Of a DNA stretch of 11,269 nucleotides, positions 1 to 6,549 are shown piece by piece. Source of the DNA: Duncaniella sp. (GTDB taxonomy: Bacteria > Bacteroidota > Bacteroidia > Bacteroidales > Muribaculaceae); NCBI GenBank assembly GCA_029052375.1, contig JAIDJD010000438.1, positions 1 through 11,269 of the forward strand, given 5' to 3'. The notes under the pieces were generated by a model. The model saw only the letters and a program-made list of their open reading frames with translations, was not told the DNA's origin and made no database searches. A program made the translations under genes and the position numbers. How positions within the stretch are numbered: the first letter of the stretch is position 1; each line of letters opens with the position of its first letter.

Positions 1-104
1 ATTTTATTTTGTACCTTTGCACTCTGGAAATCGTGCCTCTTGTCGCGCTGTACCGTCTGGCGGTCTGGTTTGACTCGCTATCCTTCGGTTTCGGTGGCTT
101 CTGA
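1..104 (+). CDS. DUF4271 family membrane protein, C-terminal end (partial)
   Basis: This is the 3' end of a gene that enters from the left edge. The first full codon is at 3 and the TGA stop is at 102-104. The 33 visible residues include LCTLEIVPLVALYRL followed by a short hydrophobic, Gly/Phe-rich tail. This matches the last transmembrane helix of the DUF4271 proteins that sit directly before hemD in Bacteroidales. That family has no assigned biochemical function; it is a multi-pass inner-membrane protein. The stop lies 41 nt before the hemD start, so co-transcription with hemD is likely. The call rests on this short tail plus gene order. Confidence 0.72.
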   Translation, partial: FILYLCTLEIVPLVALYRLAVWFDSLSFGFGGF

Positions 105-145
105 GGGGCGCTAATTGTCTAACGAACCTACATCTTCGAACTATC

Positions 146-886
146 GTGAACGTGAAGAAAATACTTGTGTCCCAGCCCGCTCCCGAAACCGGAAAGTCAC
201 CCTATTATGACATCGCAGAGAAACATGGCGTCGAGCTGGTGCTGCGTCCATTCATCAAGGTAGAGGGTCTATCGGCCAAGGAGTTCCGCCAGCAGAAGAT
301 CAATCTCTCCTCGTTTACCGGAATTATATTCACAGCACGCACCGCCGTCGACCACTTCTTCCGTCTCTGCGAGGAGATGAGGGTGTCCATACCCGATACG
401 ATGAAGTATTTCTGCACCTCCGAGGCCATCGCCCGCTATCTGCAGAAGTATATCGTGTATCGCAAGCGCAAGATTTTCCATGGCGACACCGGCAAGCTCG
501 ACTCGCTGCTCCCCGCGCTCATCAAGCACAAGAAGGAGAATATGCTCTACGTGGTCTCTGACGTCCACAAGGACGACTCTGTGATCCTCGACAAGAACGG
601 CATCTCCTATACCAAGGGCATTATGTACCGCACCGTCTCGAACGACTTCGGCCCGGACGAGCCCTTCGACTACGATATGCTGGTGTTCTTCAGCCCCTCC
701 GGCATCAGCTCTCTGCTCAAGAACTTCCCCGAGTTCAAGCAGGGCGACATCAAGATAGCCTGCTTCGGTCCCTCGACCTGCCAGGCCGCCCGCGACGCTG
801 GCCTCACCCTCGACATCGAAGCTCCCACACCCGAGAATCCCTCGATGACGGGCGCGCTCGACGCATATCTTGCCGCTCACAAGTAA
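146..886 (+). CDS. hemD: Uroporphyrinogen-III synthase (HEM4 family)
   Basis: This encodes 246 residues, the normal size for HemD. The family closes and rearranges linear hydroxymethylbilane into uroporphyrinogen III, the last common precursor of heme, siroheme and corrinoids, in the cytoplasm. The N-terminal KKILVSQPAPETGKSPY, the central RPFIKVE and FTARTAVDHFF, and the C-terminal half with FFSPSGISSLL and ACFGPSTCQAARDAG are typical of the Bacteroidetes form. The start is GTG at 146; a second in-frame GTG at 152 is also possible, and neither has a Shine-Dalgarno site. It lies in the DUF4271-hemD-rnpA-yidD-tatD string, not with other heme genes. Many gut Bacteroidales lack a complete heme pathway, so the true physiological role here is less sure than the family. 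Confidence 0.9.
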   Translation: MNVKKILVSQPAPETGKSPYYDIAEKHGVELVLRPFIKVEGLSAKEFRQQKINLSSFTGIIFTARTAVDHFFRLCEEMRVSIPDTMKYFCTSEAIARYLQKYIVYRKRKIFHGDTGKLDSLLPALIKHKKENMLYVVSDVHKDDSVILDKNGISYTKGIMYRTVSNDFGPDEPFDYDMLVFFSPSGISSLLKNFPEFKQGDIKIACFGPSTCQAARDAGLTLDIEAPTPENPSMTGALDAYLAAHK

Positions 887-904
887 GCAAGCCCCCCGAC
901 AGAA

Positions 905-1294
905 GTGAAGAAGGGTCTGCGCCTCTACAAGGATGAGAAGCTGTGCAACGAGGTGGCCATCGGCGCCCTCTTTGACCGCGGCTCGGCAGGTGTCGGCTCC
1001 AAGCTCGCCTATCCGCTCAGGATGGTGTGGAGAGTGGCGCCCGACGATGAGCCGCGTCGCGGTTCATGCGCGAGGTTTCTTGTCTCTGTCCCCAAGAAGA
1101 GACTGCGCCATGCCGTAGACCGTGTGACGGTTAGGCGGCGTGTGCGCGAGCAGTATCGCCTCAACCGCCACCTCATACCCGAGGGAGTGCCTTTCGAGAT
1201 TGCCTTCATCTATGTGGCAGACGAGGTGCTCCCCACAGCCCGCATCCTCCCCGCCATGCAGAGACTGCTGGCAAAGTTGAGAGTTGAAGGTTGA
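905..1294 (+). CDS. rnpA: Ribonuclease P protein component
   Basis: This encodes 129 residues, close to the usual 110-140. RnpA is the small basic protein that binds the RNase P RNA and helps trim the 5' leader of pre-tRNAs. The diagnostic segment is ARFLVSVPKKRLRHAVDR at about residues 56-73, followed by VTVRRRVREQYRLNRHL. The usual RNxxKR signature reads R-V-T-V-R-R here, so the Asn and Lys are replaced. The start is GTG at 905, the only plausible one: the frame is closed by the hemD stop 18 nt upstream and contains no ATG. The last residues (LRVEG) and the TGA stop are encoded by a 7-bp repeat array. The context between hemD and yidD is classic for Bacteroidetes. Confidence 0.93.
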   Translation: MKKGLRLYKDEKLCNEVAIGALFDRGSAGVGSKLAYPLRMVWRVAPDDEPRRGSCARFLVSVPKKRLRHAVDRVTVRRRVREQYRLNRHLIPEGVPFEIAFIYVADEVLPTARILPAMQRLLAKLRVEG

Positions 1295-1310
1295 GAGTTG
1301 AAAGTTGAAA
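1276..1310 (+). repeat. Five tandem 7-bp repeats, GTTGARR
   Basis: Five adjoining heptads read GTTGAGA, GTTGAAG, GTTGAGA, GTTGAAA, GTTGAAA. Each holds a TGA and seven is not a multiple of three, so the array carries TGA in all three plus-strand frames (1278, 1285, 1292, then again). The copy at 1292-1294 is the actual rnpA stop. A TTG inside the array opens a longer yidD reading frame that is probably not used. Confidence 0.9.
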
Positions 1311-1326
1311 GGAAGACAAACGACTT

Positions 1327-1354
1327 AATTCTCCATTCTAAATTCCCTATTCCC
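1327..1354 (+). repeat. Four degenerate tandem 7-bp repeats, NATTCYN
   Basis: The heptads read AATTCTC, CATTCTA, AATTCCC, TATTCCC and end exactly at the proposed TTG start of yidD (1355). The period is the same as in the array at 1276-1310 and the one at 9130-9160, though the unit differs. The AT-rich tract may also serve as an unstructured 5' region for translation initiation, which fits the weak Shine-Dalgarno use of Bacteroidetes. Confidence 0.7.
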
Positions 1355-1564
1355 TTGCGTCGTCTCCTCATCCTCCCCATACGCTTCTACCAGCTGGCTG
1401 TCTCGCCTCTGTTCCCGCCGTCGTGCCGGTTCACGCCCACGTGCAGCCAGTATGCCATCGAGGCCATCACGCGCCACGGGGCCGTCAAGGGGCTGTGGCT
1501 GGCCGTCAAGAGGATTTGCCGCTGCCACCCCTGGGGAGGCTCGGGCTACGACCCTGTGCCATGA
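1355..1564 (+). CDS. yidD: Membrane protein insertion efficiency factor YidD
   Basis: This encodes 69 residues in this model. YidD is a small amphipathic inner-membrane-associated protein that assists YidC/Sec insertion of membrane proteins. The sequence shows the hydrophobic N-terminal helix (LLILPIRFYQLAVSPLFPP), the CRFTPTCSQYA motif, and the C-terminal RICRCHPWGGSGYDPVP, which is nearly invariant in the family. The reading frame is open upstream to a TTG at 1298 (88 residues), but those extra codons are encoded by low-complexity heptad repeats and match nothing in the family. TTG at 1355 gives the usual length of about 70. The stop overlaps the tatD start as ATGA, which implies translational coupling. 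Confidence 0.9.
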   Translation: MRRLLILPIRFYQLAVSPLFPPSCRFTPTCSQYAIEAITRHGAVKGLWLAVKRICRCHPWGGSGYDPVP

Positions 1565-2220
1565 CCCTTTTCGACACCCATACTCATGCGGCGCGGCCGT
1601 GCGCGGCCGTGTGCATAGATCCTGTAAGTCTCCCCGCCGGATTTGAGCCCGCGGAGGGACTTCTCTATTCTGTGGCCATACATCCCTGGAACGCCCACCT
1701 GGCCGATGCCGCGAGCCTGGAGATGCTCTCCGCTCTCGCCGCCCATCCTGCCGTGCTGGCCATCGGAGAGACCGGGCTTGACGCCAATGCCGAGGCTCCG
1801 CGCCATGTGCAGGCCGAGCTTCTGAGGCGCCACATCCGCCTCAGCGAGCAGACGGCAAAGCCCCTTGTGCTGCATATGGTAAGGGGGTGGGACGAGCTGT
1901 CGAGGCTGCGCAGGGAGATGCGTCCCTCCCAGCCGTGGATAGTGCATGGGTTCAGAGGCAAGCCCGAGCTTGCCAGGCGCCTCGTGGCCGAAGGTCTCTA
2001 TCTCAGCTATGGCGAGCGGTTCAACCCCGCCTCCGTCGCCGCCACACCGCCCGGGAGGCTGCTTGTCGAGACCGATGAGTCTGAGCTGTCACTCGCCGAG
2101 ATTGTCTCGCGTCTTGGCGTCGTCCCCCGCGTCTCCCTCGCCGGGCTCTGCGGCCGCGGCGTTGCGCCTCAGTCCGGCGAGCTTGGTGCGCTTGACTGCC
2201 GAGCCTCTGAAGAGGGTTGA
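1561..2220 (+). CDS. TatD family metal-dependent hydrolase
   Basis: This encodes 219 residues, the compact form seen in Bacteroidales; canonical TatD proteins have about 260. It is an amidohydrolase-fold, divalent-metal phosphoesterase, and some family members are 3'-5' DNases. Metal ligands are visible: H7 and H9 in DTHTH, E70 in GETGLD, H105 in LHMVRGW, H129 in IVHGFRG and D172 in ETDES. The start ATG overlaps the yidD stop, so it is the last gene of the hemD operon. Residues after about 190 (VSLAGLCGRG and onward) fit the family tail only loosely. The final 132 bp overlap queG on the opposite strand, so the C-terminus may have been extended or altered. The substrate is unknown. Confidence 0.88.
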   Translation: MTLFDTHTHAARPCAAVCIDPVSLPAGFEPAEGLLYSVAIHPWNAHLADAASLEMLSALAAHPAVLAIGETGLDANAEAPRHVQAELLRRHIRLSEQTAKPLVLHMVRGWDELSRLRREMRPSQPWIVHGFRGKPELARRLVAEGLYLSYGERFNPASVAATPPGRLLVETDESELSLAEIVSRLGVVPRVSLAGLCGRGVAPQSGELGALDCRASEEG

Positions 2221-3039
2221 GAACTCCTCCTGTGTCATTTCCGCTATCTTGCCGAGTGTCAGACCCAGCACTCCGGGGCGCGGCCAGAACGCCTCTGTGC
2301 GCGTCGTGGGGGCATACCGGTTGTGAGGGCACACCTCCTGGCATATGTCGCATCCGTAGACGCGTCCGCCCGTCAGCCGCGGCATCTCTGAGCCTCTGTA
2401 TTCGATGGTCAGATAGGAGCGGCAGCGCCTGGCGTCTATCCCTCCGCGGCCGTCGAGGGCCTGGCCGGGGCAGGCTCTGACACATCTGCCGCAGCCGAGA
2501 CAGCTCCGGGGTTCGGCAGGGGTAGGGGAGAACTCGTGGCCGGTGAGGATAAAGCCGAGCACACACCACGACCCCGCGCCGGGGACTATGAGCAGTCCGT
2601 TTTTCCCTATATATCCCACGCCTGCGCGCTCGGCCCACAGACGCTCGCGCAGGGGCGCTGTGTCTACGCATACTCTGCACTCTGCTCCGGTCTTCTCTGT
2701 GATGGCCTCGGCCGCCTCTGAGAGCCTGCGGCGAATCTCGTCGTGGTAGTCTGTCCCGAGCGCATAGCGCGCCCATCTGAGGCCTCCCTCGCCCCTGTTC
2801 TCGGGATTATAATAGCTGAAGGCCGCGCAGATTATGCTCCGCGCCCCCTCGAGCAGCAGTCCGGGACGGCGTCTGATTTCGGGCCACGACTCGAGATACT
2901 TCATCTCGCCATGCCTGCCCGAGGCTACCCACTCCTCGTACAGGCGCGCATCCTCCTCGGCGACATCCGTGCATGGCGCCACGCCCCACGCATCGGCCCC
3001 CGCCCGCTCAAGCAGGCCCTGCAGCTCAACATTCTCCAT
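2089..3039 (-). CDS. queG: Epoxyqueuosine reductase QueG
   Basis: This encodes 316 residues, the short form without the C-terminal HEAT repeats. QueG reduces epoxyqueuosine to queuosine at position 34 of tRNAs with GUN anticodons (Asp, Asn, His, Tyr), using cobalamin and two [4Fe-4S] clusters in the cytoplasm. Visible features are the conserved VDTAPLRER with the proposed acid D126, GxIGKNG at 142-148, a ferredoxin motif CLGCGRCVRACP (C180, C183, C186, C190), C206, and CDICQEVCPHN (C230, C233, C237). The family-like sequence ends near RGSAVKRTKLAGLRRN (279-293). The last 18 acidic residues lie over the tatD 3' end. The start ATG is only 3 nt after the stop of the upstream ATPase gene. Confidence 0.95.
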   Translation of the reverse strand: MENVELQGLLERAGADAWGVAPCTDVAEEDARLYEEWVASGRHGEMKYLESWPEIRRRPGLLLEGARSIICAAFSYYNPENRGEGGLRWARYALGTDYHDEIRRRLSEAAEAITEKTGAECRVCVDTAPLRERLWAERAGVGYIGKNGLLIVPGAGSWCVLGFILTGHEFSPTPAEPRSCLGCGRCVRACPGQALDGRGGIDARRCRSYLTIEYRGSEMPRLTGGRVYGCDICQEVCPHNRYAPTTRTEAFWPRPGVLGLTLGKIAEMTQEEFSTLFRGSAVKRTKLAGLRRNAAAAEPGEGDAGDDAKTRDNLGE

Positions 3040-3042
3040 AGC

Positions 3043-4404
3043 TCAGAGGGGTTTGTGCTCTTTGAGGAAGCGTCTGAGCAAGAACGCGAGGAAATAGGGG
3101 AAGGTATAGAACTTGCCGTTGAAGCCTATGTTCTTGAAGGCAAACTTTATGCCGTATCTGATATCTTCTTCCTGTCCGGAGGTGAGCTTTGTCAGAGACT
3201 TGGTGGCGTTGTCCGAGGCTTTGACCTCGACGGGAATCAGATAGTGTGTATCGCGGACAAAGAAGTCCATCTCGATTGTGGATTTCTCGTTGCGGTAATA
3301 ATAGAGCTGATATCCGTCCTTGCGCAGTATGTCGGCAATGACATTCTCAAACAGCGCTCCCTTGTAGGTGCCGAAGTTGCGGTTGTCTCTGAGGTCTGCC
3401 TGAGCTTCATCGTCGAGCGAGGCGACAAAGAGCCCTGTGTCCTGGTAATACAGTTTGTAGAGGTCGGGGTTGTAATTGCCTTTCAGCGGCAGGCCGAGGT
3501 GTTCCAGGCAGTAGCAGGCGTTGACAATGCCCGCGGCGGTGAGCCAGTCTATCACGCCCACATAGTCGCGATTGCGGGCGTTGCGGCCAATCTTGGTTAT
3601 CTGGAATCGTTTGTTCTCGCGTGCGAGGAATGTCGAGATATGGTTGTACACAGCCAGTATCTTGGCCTTGTCGAGCCCGGAAGCATATTTGGTGATGTCT
3701 TCCCGGTAGTCGAGCAGGAGCTGTTTCTGCATGGGCAGTATGCCGCTGAAATTGTTCTGCGATACAAATCTGTCTACCACTGCAGGCATTCCTCCAACTA
3801 CCATATAATCCTTGAATGTCTCGGAAAGGACGTCAAACTCTATTTTGCCGAGAGGCTCGAGGCGGAGCATTTTGCCAAGGAGGTCTTCAATGGTCTTTTC
3901 GCTGAAGCCCCGGGCCCAGAGAAATTCCTCAAAGTCGAGCGAGAACATCTCGACATCCTCCTTGTAGCCAACCGAGTTGGATTCAATCTCCTGATAGTTG
4001 ATGCCCATCAGCGAACCGGAACATATTACGTCATATCTGCCGTCAACCTTGAAAGCTTTCAGCGATGTTGCGGCAGGGGGGCAGGCCTGAAGCTCATCAA
4101 AGAATACAAGTGTCTTTCCGGGTTCAATCTTGACGGTGGGGTTGAGGTATGTAATGTTTTTGACCACGGACTCCACGTCGTAGCCGTCTGCAAATATGTC
4201 GCGGTATCGGCTTTCGAGGATAAAGTTGATATATACGATATGCTCGTAGTTGGCCTTGGCAAACTCCATTACGGAGAATGTCTTGCCTATCTGACGTGCG
4301 CCTTTTATCACAAGGGGGTTGCGGTCGGGCCTCGCTTTCCAATCGGCGAGAAACCTGTCTATTTTGCGCTTGAGTACGGGCGTAGATGTAATGCTCTGAT
4401 TCAT
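3043..4404 (-). CDS. ATP-binding protein, AAA_14 / DUF4143 family
   Basis: This encodes 453 residues. It is a predicted P-loop ATPase of the large AAA_14-DUF4143 family found in strain-variable copies in Bacteroidales; the cellular role is unknown. The Walker A is GARQIGKT (35-42), the Walker B is TLVFFDE (98-104) followed by LQACP, and a sensor-like strand is DVICSGS (125-131). The C-terminal DUF4143 part carries EMDFF and IPVEVKA (E378, D380, E393, K395), which resembles a PD-(D/E)xK nuclease core. The chosen ATG follows a -7 box; the frame is open a further 27 codons upstream, but those lie in the repeat array. Base composition is visibly more AT-rich than in the neighbours, which suggests acquisition by transfer. 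Confidence 0.9.
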   Translation of the reverse strand: MNQSITSTPVLKRKIDRFLADWKARPDRNPLVIKGARQIGKTFSVMEFAKANYEHIVYINFILESRYRDIFADGYDVESVVKNITYLNPTVKIEPGKTLVFFDELQACPPAATSLKAFKVDGRYDVICSGSLMGINYQEIESNSVGYKEDVEMFSLDFEEFLWARGFSEKTIEDLLGKMLRLEPLGKIEFDVLSETFKDYMVVGGMPAVVDRFVSQNNFSGILPMQKQLLLDYREDITKYASGLDKAKILAVYNHISTFLARENKRFQITKIGRNARNRDYVGVIDWLTAAGIVNACYCLEHLGLPLKGNYNPDLYKLYYQDTGLFVASLDDEAQADLRDNRNFGTYKGALFENVIADILRKDGYQLYYYRNEKSTIEMDFFVRDTHYLIPVEVKASDNATKSLTKLTSGQEEDIRYGIKFAFKNIGFNGKFYTFPYFLAFLLRRFLKEHKPL

Positions 4405-4439
4405 AGTGCAAATATAGCCTGATTTCACGTAATCGGCAA
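4405..4439 (-). promoter_or_regulatory. Predicted promoter of the ATPase gene, possibly leaderless
   Basis: On the minus strand the -7 box TATATTTG spans 4416-4409. It is preceded by a 20-nt spacer and a TTG (4439-4437) that serves as the -33 element and is the first three bases of repeat copy 1. Only four bases separate the -7 box from the ATG at 4404. With the usual Bacteroidetes spacing, transcription would begin at or next to the start codon, giving a leaderless mRNA. The geometry is read directly; its use is inferred. Confidence 0.6.
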
Positions 4440-4535
4440 GATTTTGGGGCGAAATTTCACGTAATCGGCAAAAGTTTGAGCCCAAATTTCACGTAATCGG
4501 CAATATTTTTGGCCGGAATTTCACGCAATCGGCGT
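4422..4535 (-). repeat. Four 18-bp direct repeats at an exact 32-bp period
   Basis: Read on the minus strand, the unit is TTGCCGATTACGTGAAAT. Copies lie at 4422-4439, 4454-4471 and 4486-4503 (identical) and 4518-4535 (two changes). Starts are 32 bp apart each time, with 14-bp spacers that share a loose C-rich then AAA pattern. The array fills the gap between the deacetylase stop (4538) and the ATPase start. All copies point the same way, and copy 1 covers the -33 box and most of the promoter spacer. This looks like an operator or iteron-type protein-binding array; it is not a CRISPR (unit and spacer are too short, and the spacers are alike). Confidence 0.92.
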
Positions 4536-4537
4536 TC

Positions 4538-5245
4538 TTACATCGGCAGGGGGGCGAAGGTGTAGCCCTGGCTTTTTAGCCATTTGATGGCGCGGGGGAG
4601 GGCATAGCGCATATTGGAGTGGGCTTTGACGGAGTCGTGGAAGACTATGATGCTGCCGTTGCGTGTGTACTTGCGTATGTTGCGGTACACGCGCCGGCCG
4701 TCTATGCGCCGCGAGTAGTCGCGCGTCACCACGTCGTACATCACTATGTTGTAGTGTTTCTTTATCAGGCGGGCCTGTCCCGGCCACACTATGCCGTGGG
4801 GCGGGCGGAAGAGGGGCGAGCCTATCAGCTCGTCGGCTTCGGTGATGTCTCTGAAATATCTGGCGTTGCGCTCCTTGAGGCCTTGCAGGTGGTGCATGGT
4901 GTGGTTGCCGTACGAGTGTCCGCGGCGCTTGACCTCCTCGAACAGTCCGGGGTTGCGCCTGACGTTGTCGCCCACCATGAAGAACGTGGCCTTGACCCCC
5001 TCGCGGTCGAGCAGGTCGAGCACCCAGGGGGTCTCTTCGGGGACGGGTCCGTCGTCGAATGTCAGGTAGACCACCTTGGCGCCCTTGCGTGTGTATCGCC
5101 ACATCCCCTCGGGGAAGAGGAGACGGTAGAGCAGCGGCGGGCGTTCTATCAGGCGGTCGGGCCTGAGGCGGCTGAGCAGGCGTCTGAGGCGCGGGATGGC
5201 GAGGTCAGAGACCTTCGCCCATCGCCTCCTGGTCGGCGTCGTCAT
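4538..5245 (-). CDS. Polysaccharide deacetylase family protein (NodB / CE4 domain)
   Basis: This encodes 235 residues. CE4 enzymes remove N-acetyl (or similar) groups from cell-wall or surface glycans using a bound divalent metal. All catalytic motifs are present: TFDDGP (62-67) with base and metal Asp, NHTMHH with H115 and H119, FRPPHG (146-151), YDVVTRDY (170-177), and IIVFHDS with H203. No clear signal peptide is seen; the N-terminus is short and basic, so location is uncertain. The ATG at 5245 makes the gene overlap the end of hflX by 41 nt. Homologous sequence seems to begin near LIERPPLLYRLLFP (32-45), so the first 30 residues are less certain. It is co-directional with hflX. Confidence 0.9.
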   Translation of the reverse strand: MTTPTRRRWAKVSDLAIPRLRRLLSRLRPDRLIERPPLLYRLLFPEGMWRYTRKGAKVVYLTFDDGPVPEETPWVLDLLDREGVKATFFMVGDNVRRNPGLFEEVKRRGHSYGNHTMHHLQGLKERNARYFRDITEADELIGSPLFRPPHGIVWPGQARLIKKHYNIVMYDVVTRDYSRRIDGRRVYRNIRKYTRNGSIIVFHDSVKAHSNMRYALPRAIKWLKSQGYTFAPLPM

Positions 5246-6446
5246 ATTTCTGGAAGAGGAAGTCGTTGTAGGGAAACCTCGTGAGGTGTATCTCCTTGGC
5301 GCGCTCGTACAGCATCTGTTTCAGCTCGTCTATCCCCTGTCCTGTCCTGGCCGATATGAAGACGCAGTCGTGGGGCAGTCGGGCCACCCACATACGCCTG
5401 AGCTCGTCGAGGGGGATGTTCTCGCGTGTGCGTTCCGTGAGGTCGTTCTCGTCCTTCTCCACGTGGCGGAAGGCGTCTATCTTGTTGAAGACCATTATGG
5501 CGGGCTTGCCGGCTCCACCGCACACCTCGCGCAGGGTCTTGTCCACAACCTCTATCTGTTCTTCGAAGTTGTGGTGTGAGATGTCCACGACGTGTACCAG
5601 GAGGTCGGCCTCGCGCACCTCGTCGAGCGTGGACTTGAACGAGTCCACCAGGTGGGTGGGGAGCTTGCGTATGAAGCCGACGGTGTCTGTGAGCAGGAAG
5701 GGGAGGTTGTCTATTATCACCTTGCGGACAGTGGTGTCCAGCGTGGCGAAGAGCTTGTTCTCGGCAAAGACGTCGCTCTTGCTGAGGACGTTCATCAGCG
5801 TCGACTTGCCTGCGTTGGTGTATCCCACGAGGGCTACGCGCGTCAGCTTGCCGCGGTTCTTGCGCTGTACGGACTTCTGCTTGTCTATGGCCTTGAGCTC
5901 TTCCTTGAGGCGGCTTATCTTGTCGAGGATTATGCGGCGGTCTGTCTCGATCTGGGTCTCGCCCGGTCCGCGCATACCTATGCCGCCTCGCTGGCGCTCG
6001 AGGTGGGTCCACATTCGGGTCAGGCGGGGCAGGAGATACTGATACTGGGCCAGCTCTACCTGGGTCTTGGCGTTGGCCGTGCGGGCGCGCTTGGCAAAGA
6101 TGTCGAGGATGAGCGAGGTGCGGTCGAGGATTTTGACCTTGAGCTCGCGCTCGATGTTGACCACCTGCTTGGACGAGAGGTCGTCGTCGAAGATCACCAT
6201 CCCTATCTCGTTCTGCTCTACATAGTCGCGTATCTCCTCGAGCTTGCCCTTGCCGACGTATGTGCGCGGGTTGGGGTAGTCGAGCTTCTGGAGAAACTTT
6301 CTGACGGTGACGGCGCCTGCGGTGTCTGCGAGGAAGGCGAGCTCGTCGAGATACTCGAGCGTCTTGGCCTCGTTCTGGCGTTCGGTAATAAGGCCCACAA
6401 GCACGGTGCGCTCGGTGGTCTCCTCGGTGAGTATCTGGTCTATCAT
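5205..6446 (-). CDS. hflX: GTPase HflX
   Basis: This encodes 413 residues, the usual family length. HflX is a ribosome-associated GTPase that splits or rescues stalled 70S/50S particles under stress. The N-terminal HflX domain (about 20-110) is followed by a basic coiled linker with GGIGMRGPGETQIETDRR (154-171). The G domain has G1 GYTNAGKST (208-216), G2 Thr in LDTTV, G3 DTVGFI (254-259), G4 NKID (321-324) and G5 SARTG (365-369). The frame is open 49 codons upstream, but these lie in leader and terminator sequence; the ATG at 6446 begins MIDQILTEETTERTVLVG, which matches the family start. I see no clear TAnnTTTG promoter in the 100 bp upstream. Confidence 0.95.
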   Translation of the reverse strand: MIDQILTEETTERTVLVGLITERQNEAKTLEYLDELAFLADTAGAVTVRKFLQKLDYPNPRTYVGKGKLEEIRDYVEQNEIGMVIFDDDLSSKQVVNIERELKVKILDRTSLILDIFAKRARTANAKTQVELAQYQYLLPRLTRMWTHLERQRGGIGMRGPGETQIETDRRIILDKISRLKEELKAIDKQKSVQRKNRGKLTRVALVGYTNAGKSTLMNVLSKSDVFAENKLFATLDTTVRKVIIDNLPFLLTDTVGFIRKLPTHLVDSFKSTLDEVREADLLVHVVDISHHNFEEQIEVVDKTLREVCGGAGKPAIMVFNKIDAFRHVEKDENDLTERTRENIPLDELRRMWVARLPHDCVFISARTGQGIDELKQMLYERAKEIHLTRFPYNDFLFQKYDDADQEAMGEGL

Positions 6447-6549
6447 AGGGATTGAGGGGGGATTGATGATTTCTGTGGCCTGTGTTGATAACAATCGGGC
6501 GAGGCTGAGAGTTTGGCGCTCCGGGGGCTCTCGGCTCCGGGGCGGATAC

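Noticed and set aside
115..160. Alternative hemD start at TTG 115 through a frameshift
   Set aside because: The frame from TTG 115 reads a plausible SNEPTSSNY but would need a 1-nt deletion to join hemD, and GTG 146 already gives a complete protein.
2743..4422. 559-codon plus-strand ORF opposite queG and the ATPase
   Set aside because: It is a long open frame caused by codon bias of the real minus-strand genes. It has no domain, and the opposite strand carries full Walker and Fe-S motifs.
4405..4485. 27-codon N-terminal extension of the ATPase
   Set aside because: It would start at a TTG within the repeat array and its residues are encoded by the repeats. ATG 4404 gives a family-like start and follows a promoter.
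4422..4535. CRISPR array
   Set aside because: The units are 18 bp with 14-bp spacers that resemble each other, there are only four copies, and no cas gene or leader is nearby. It fits a promoter-linked direct repeat.
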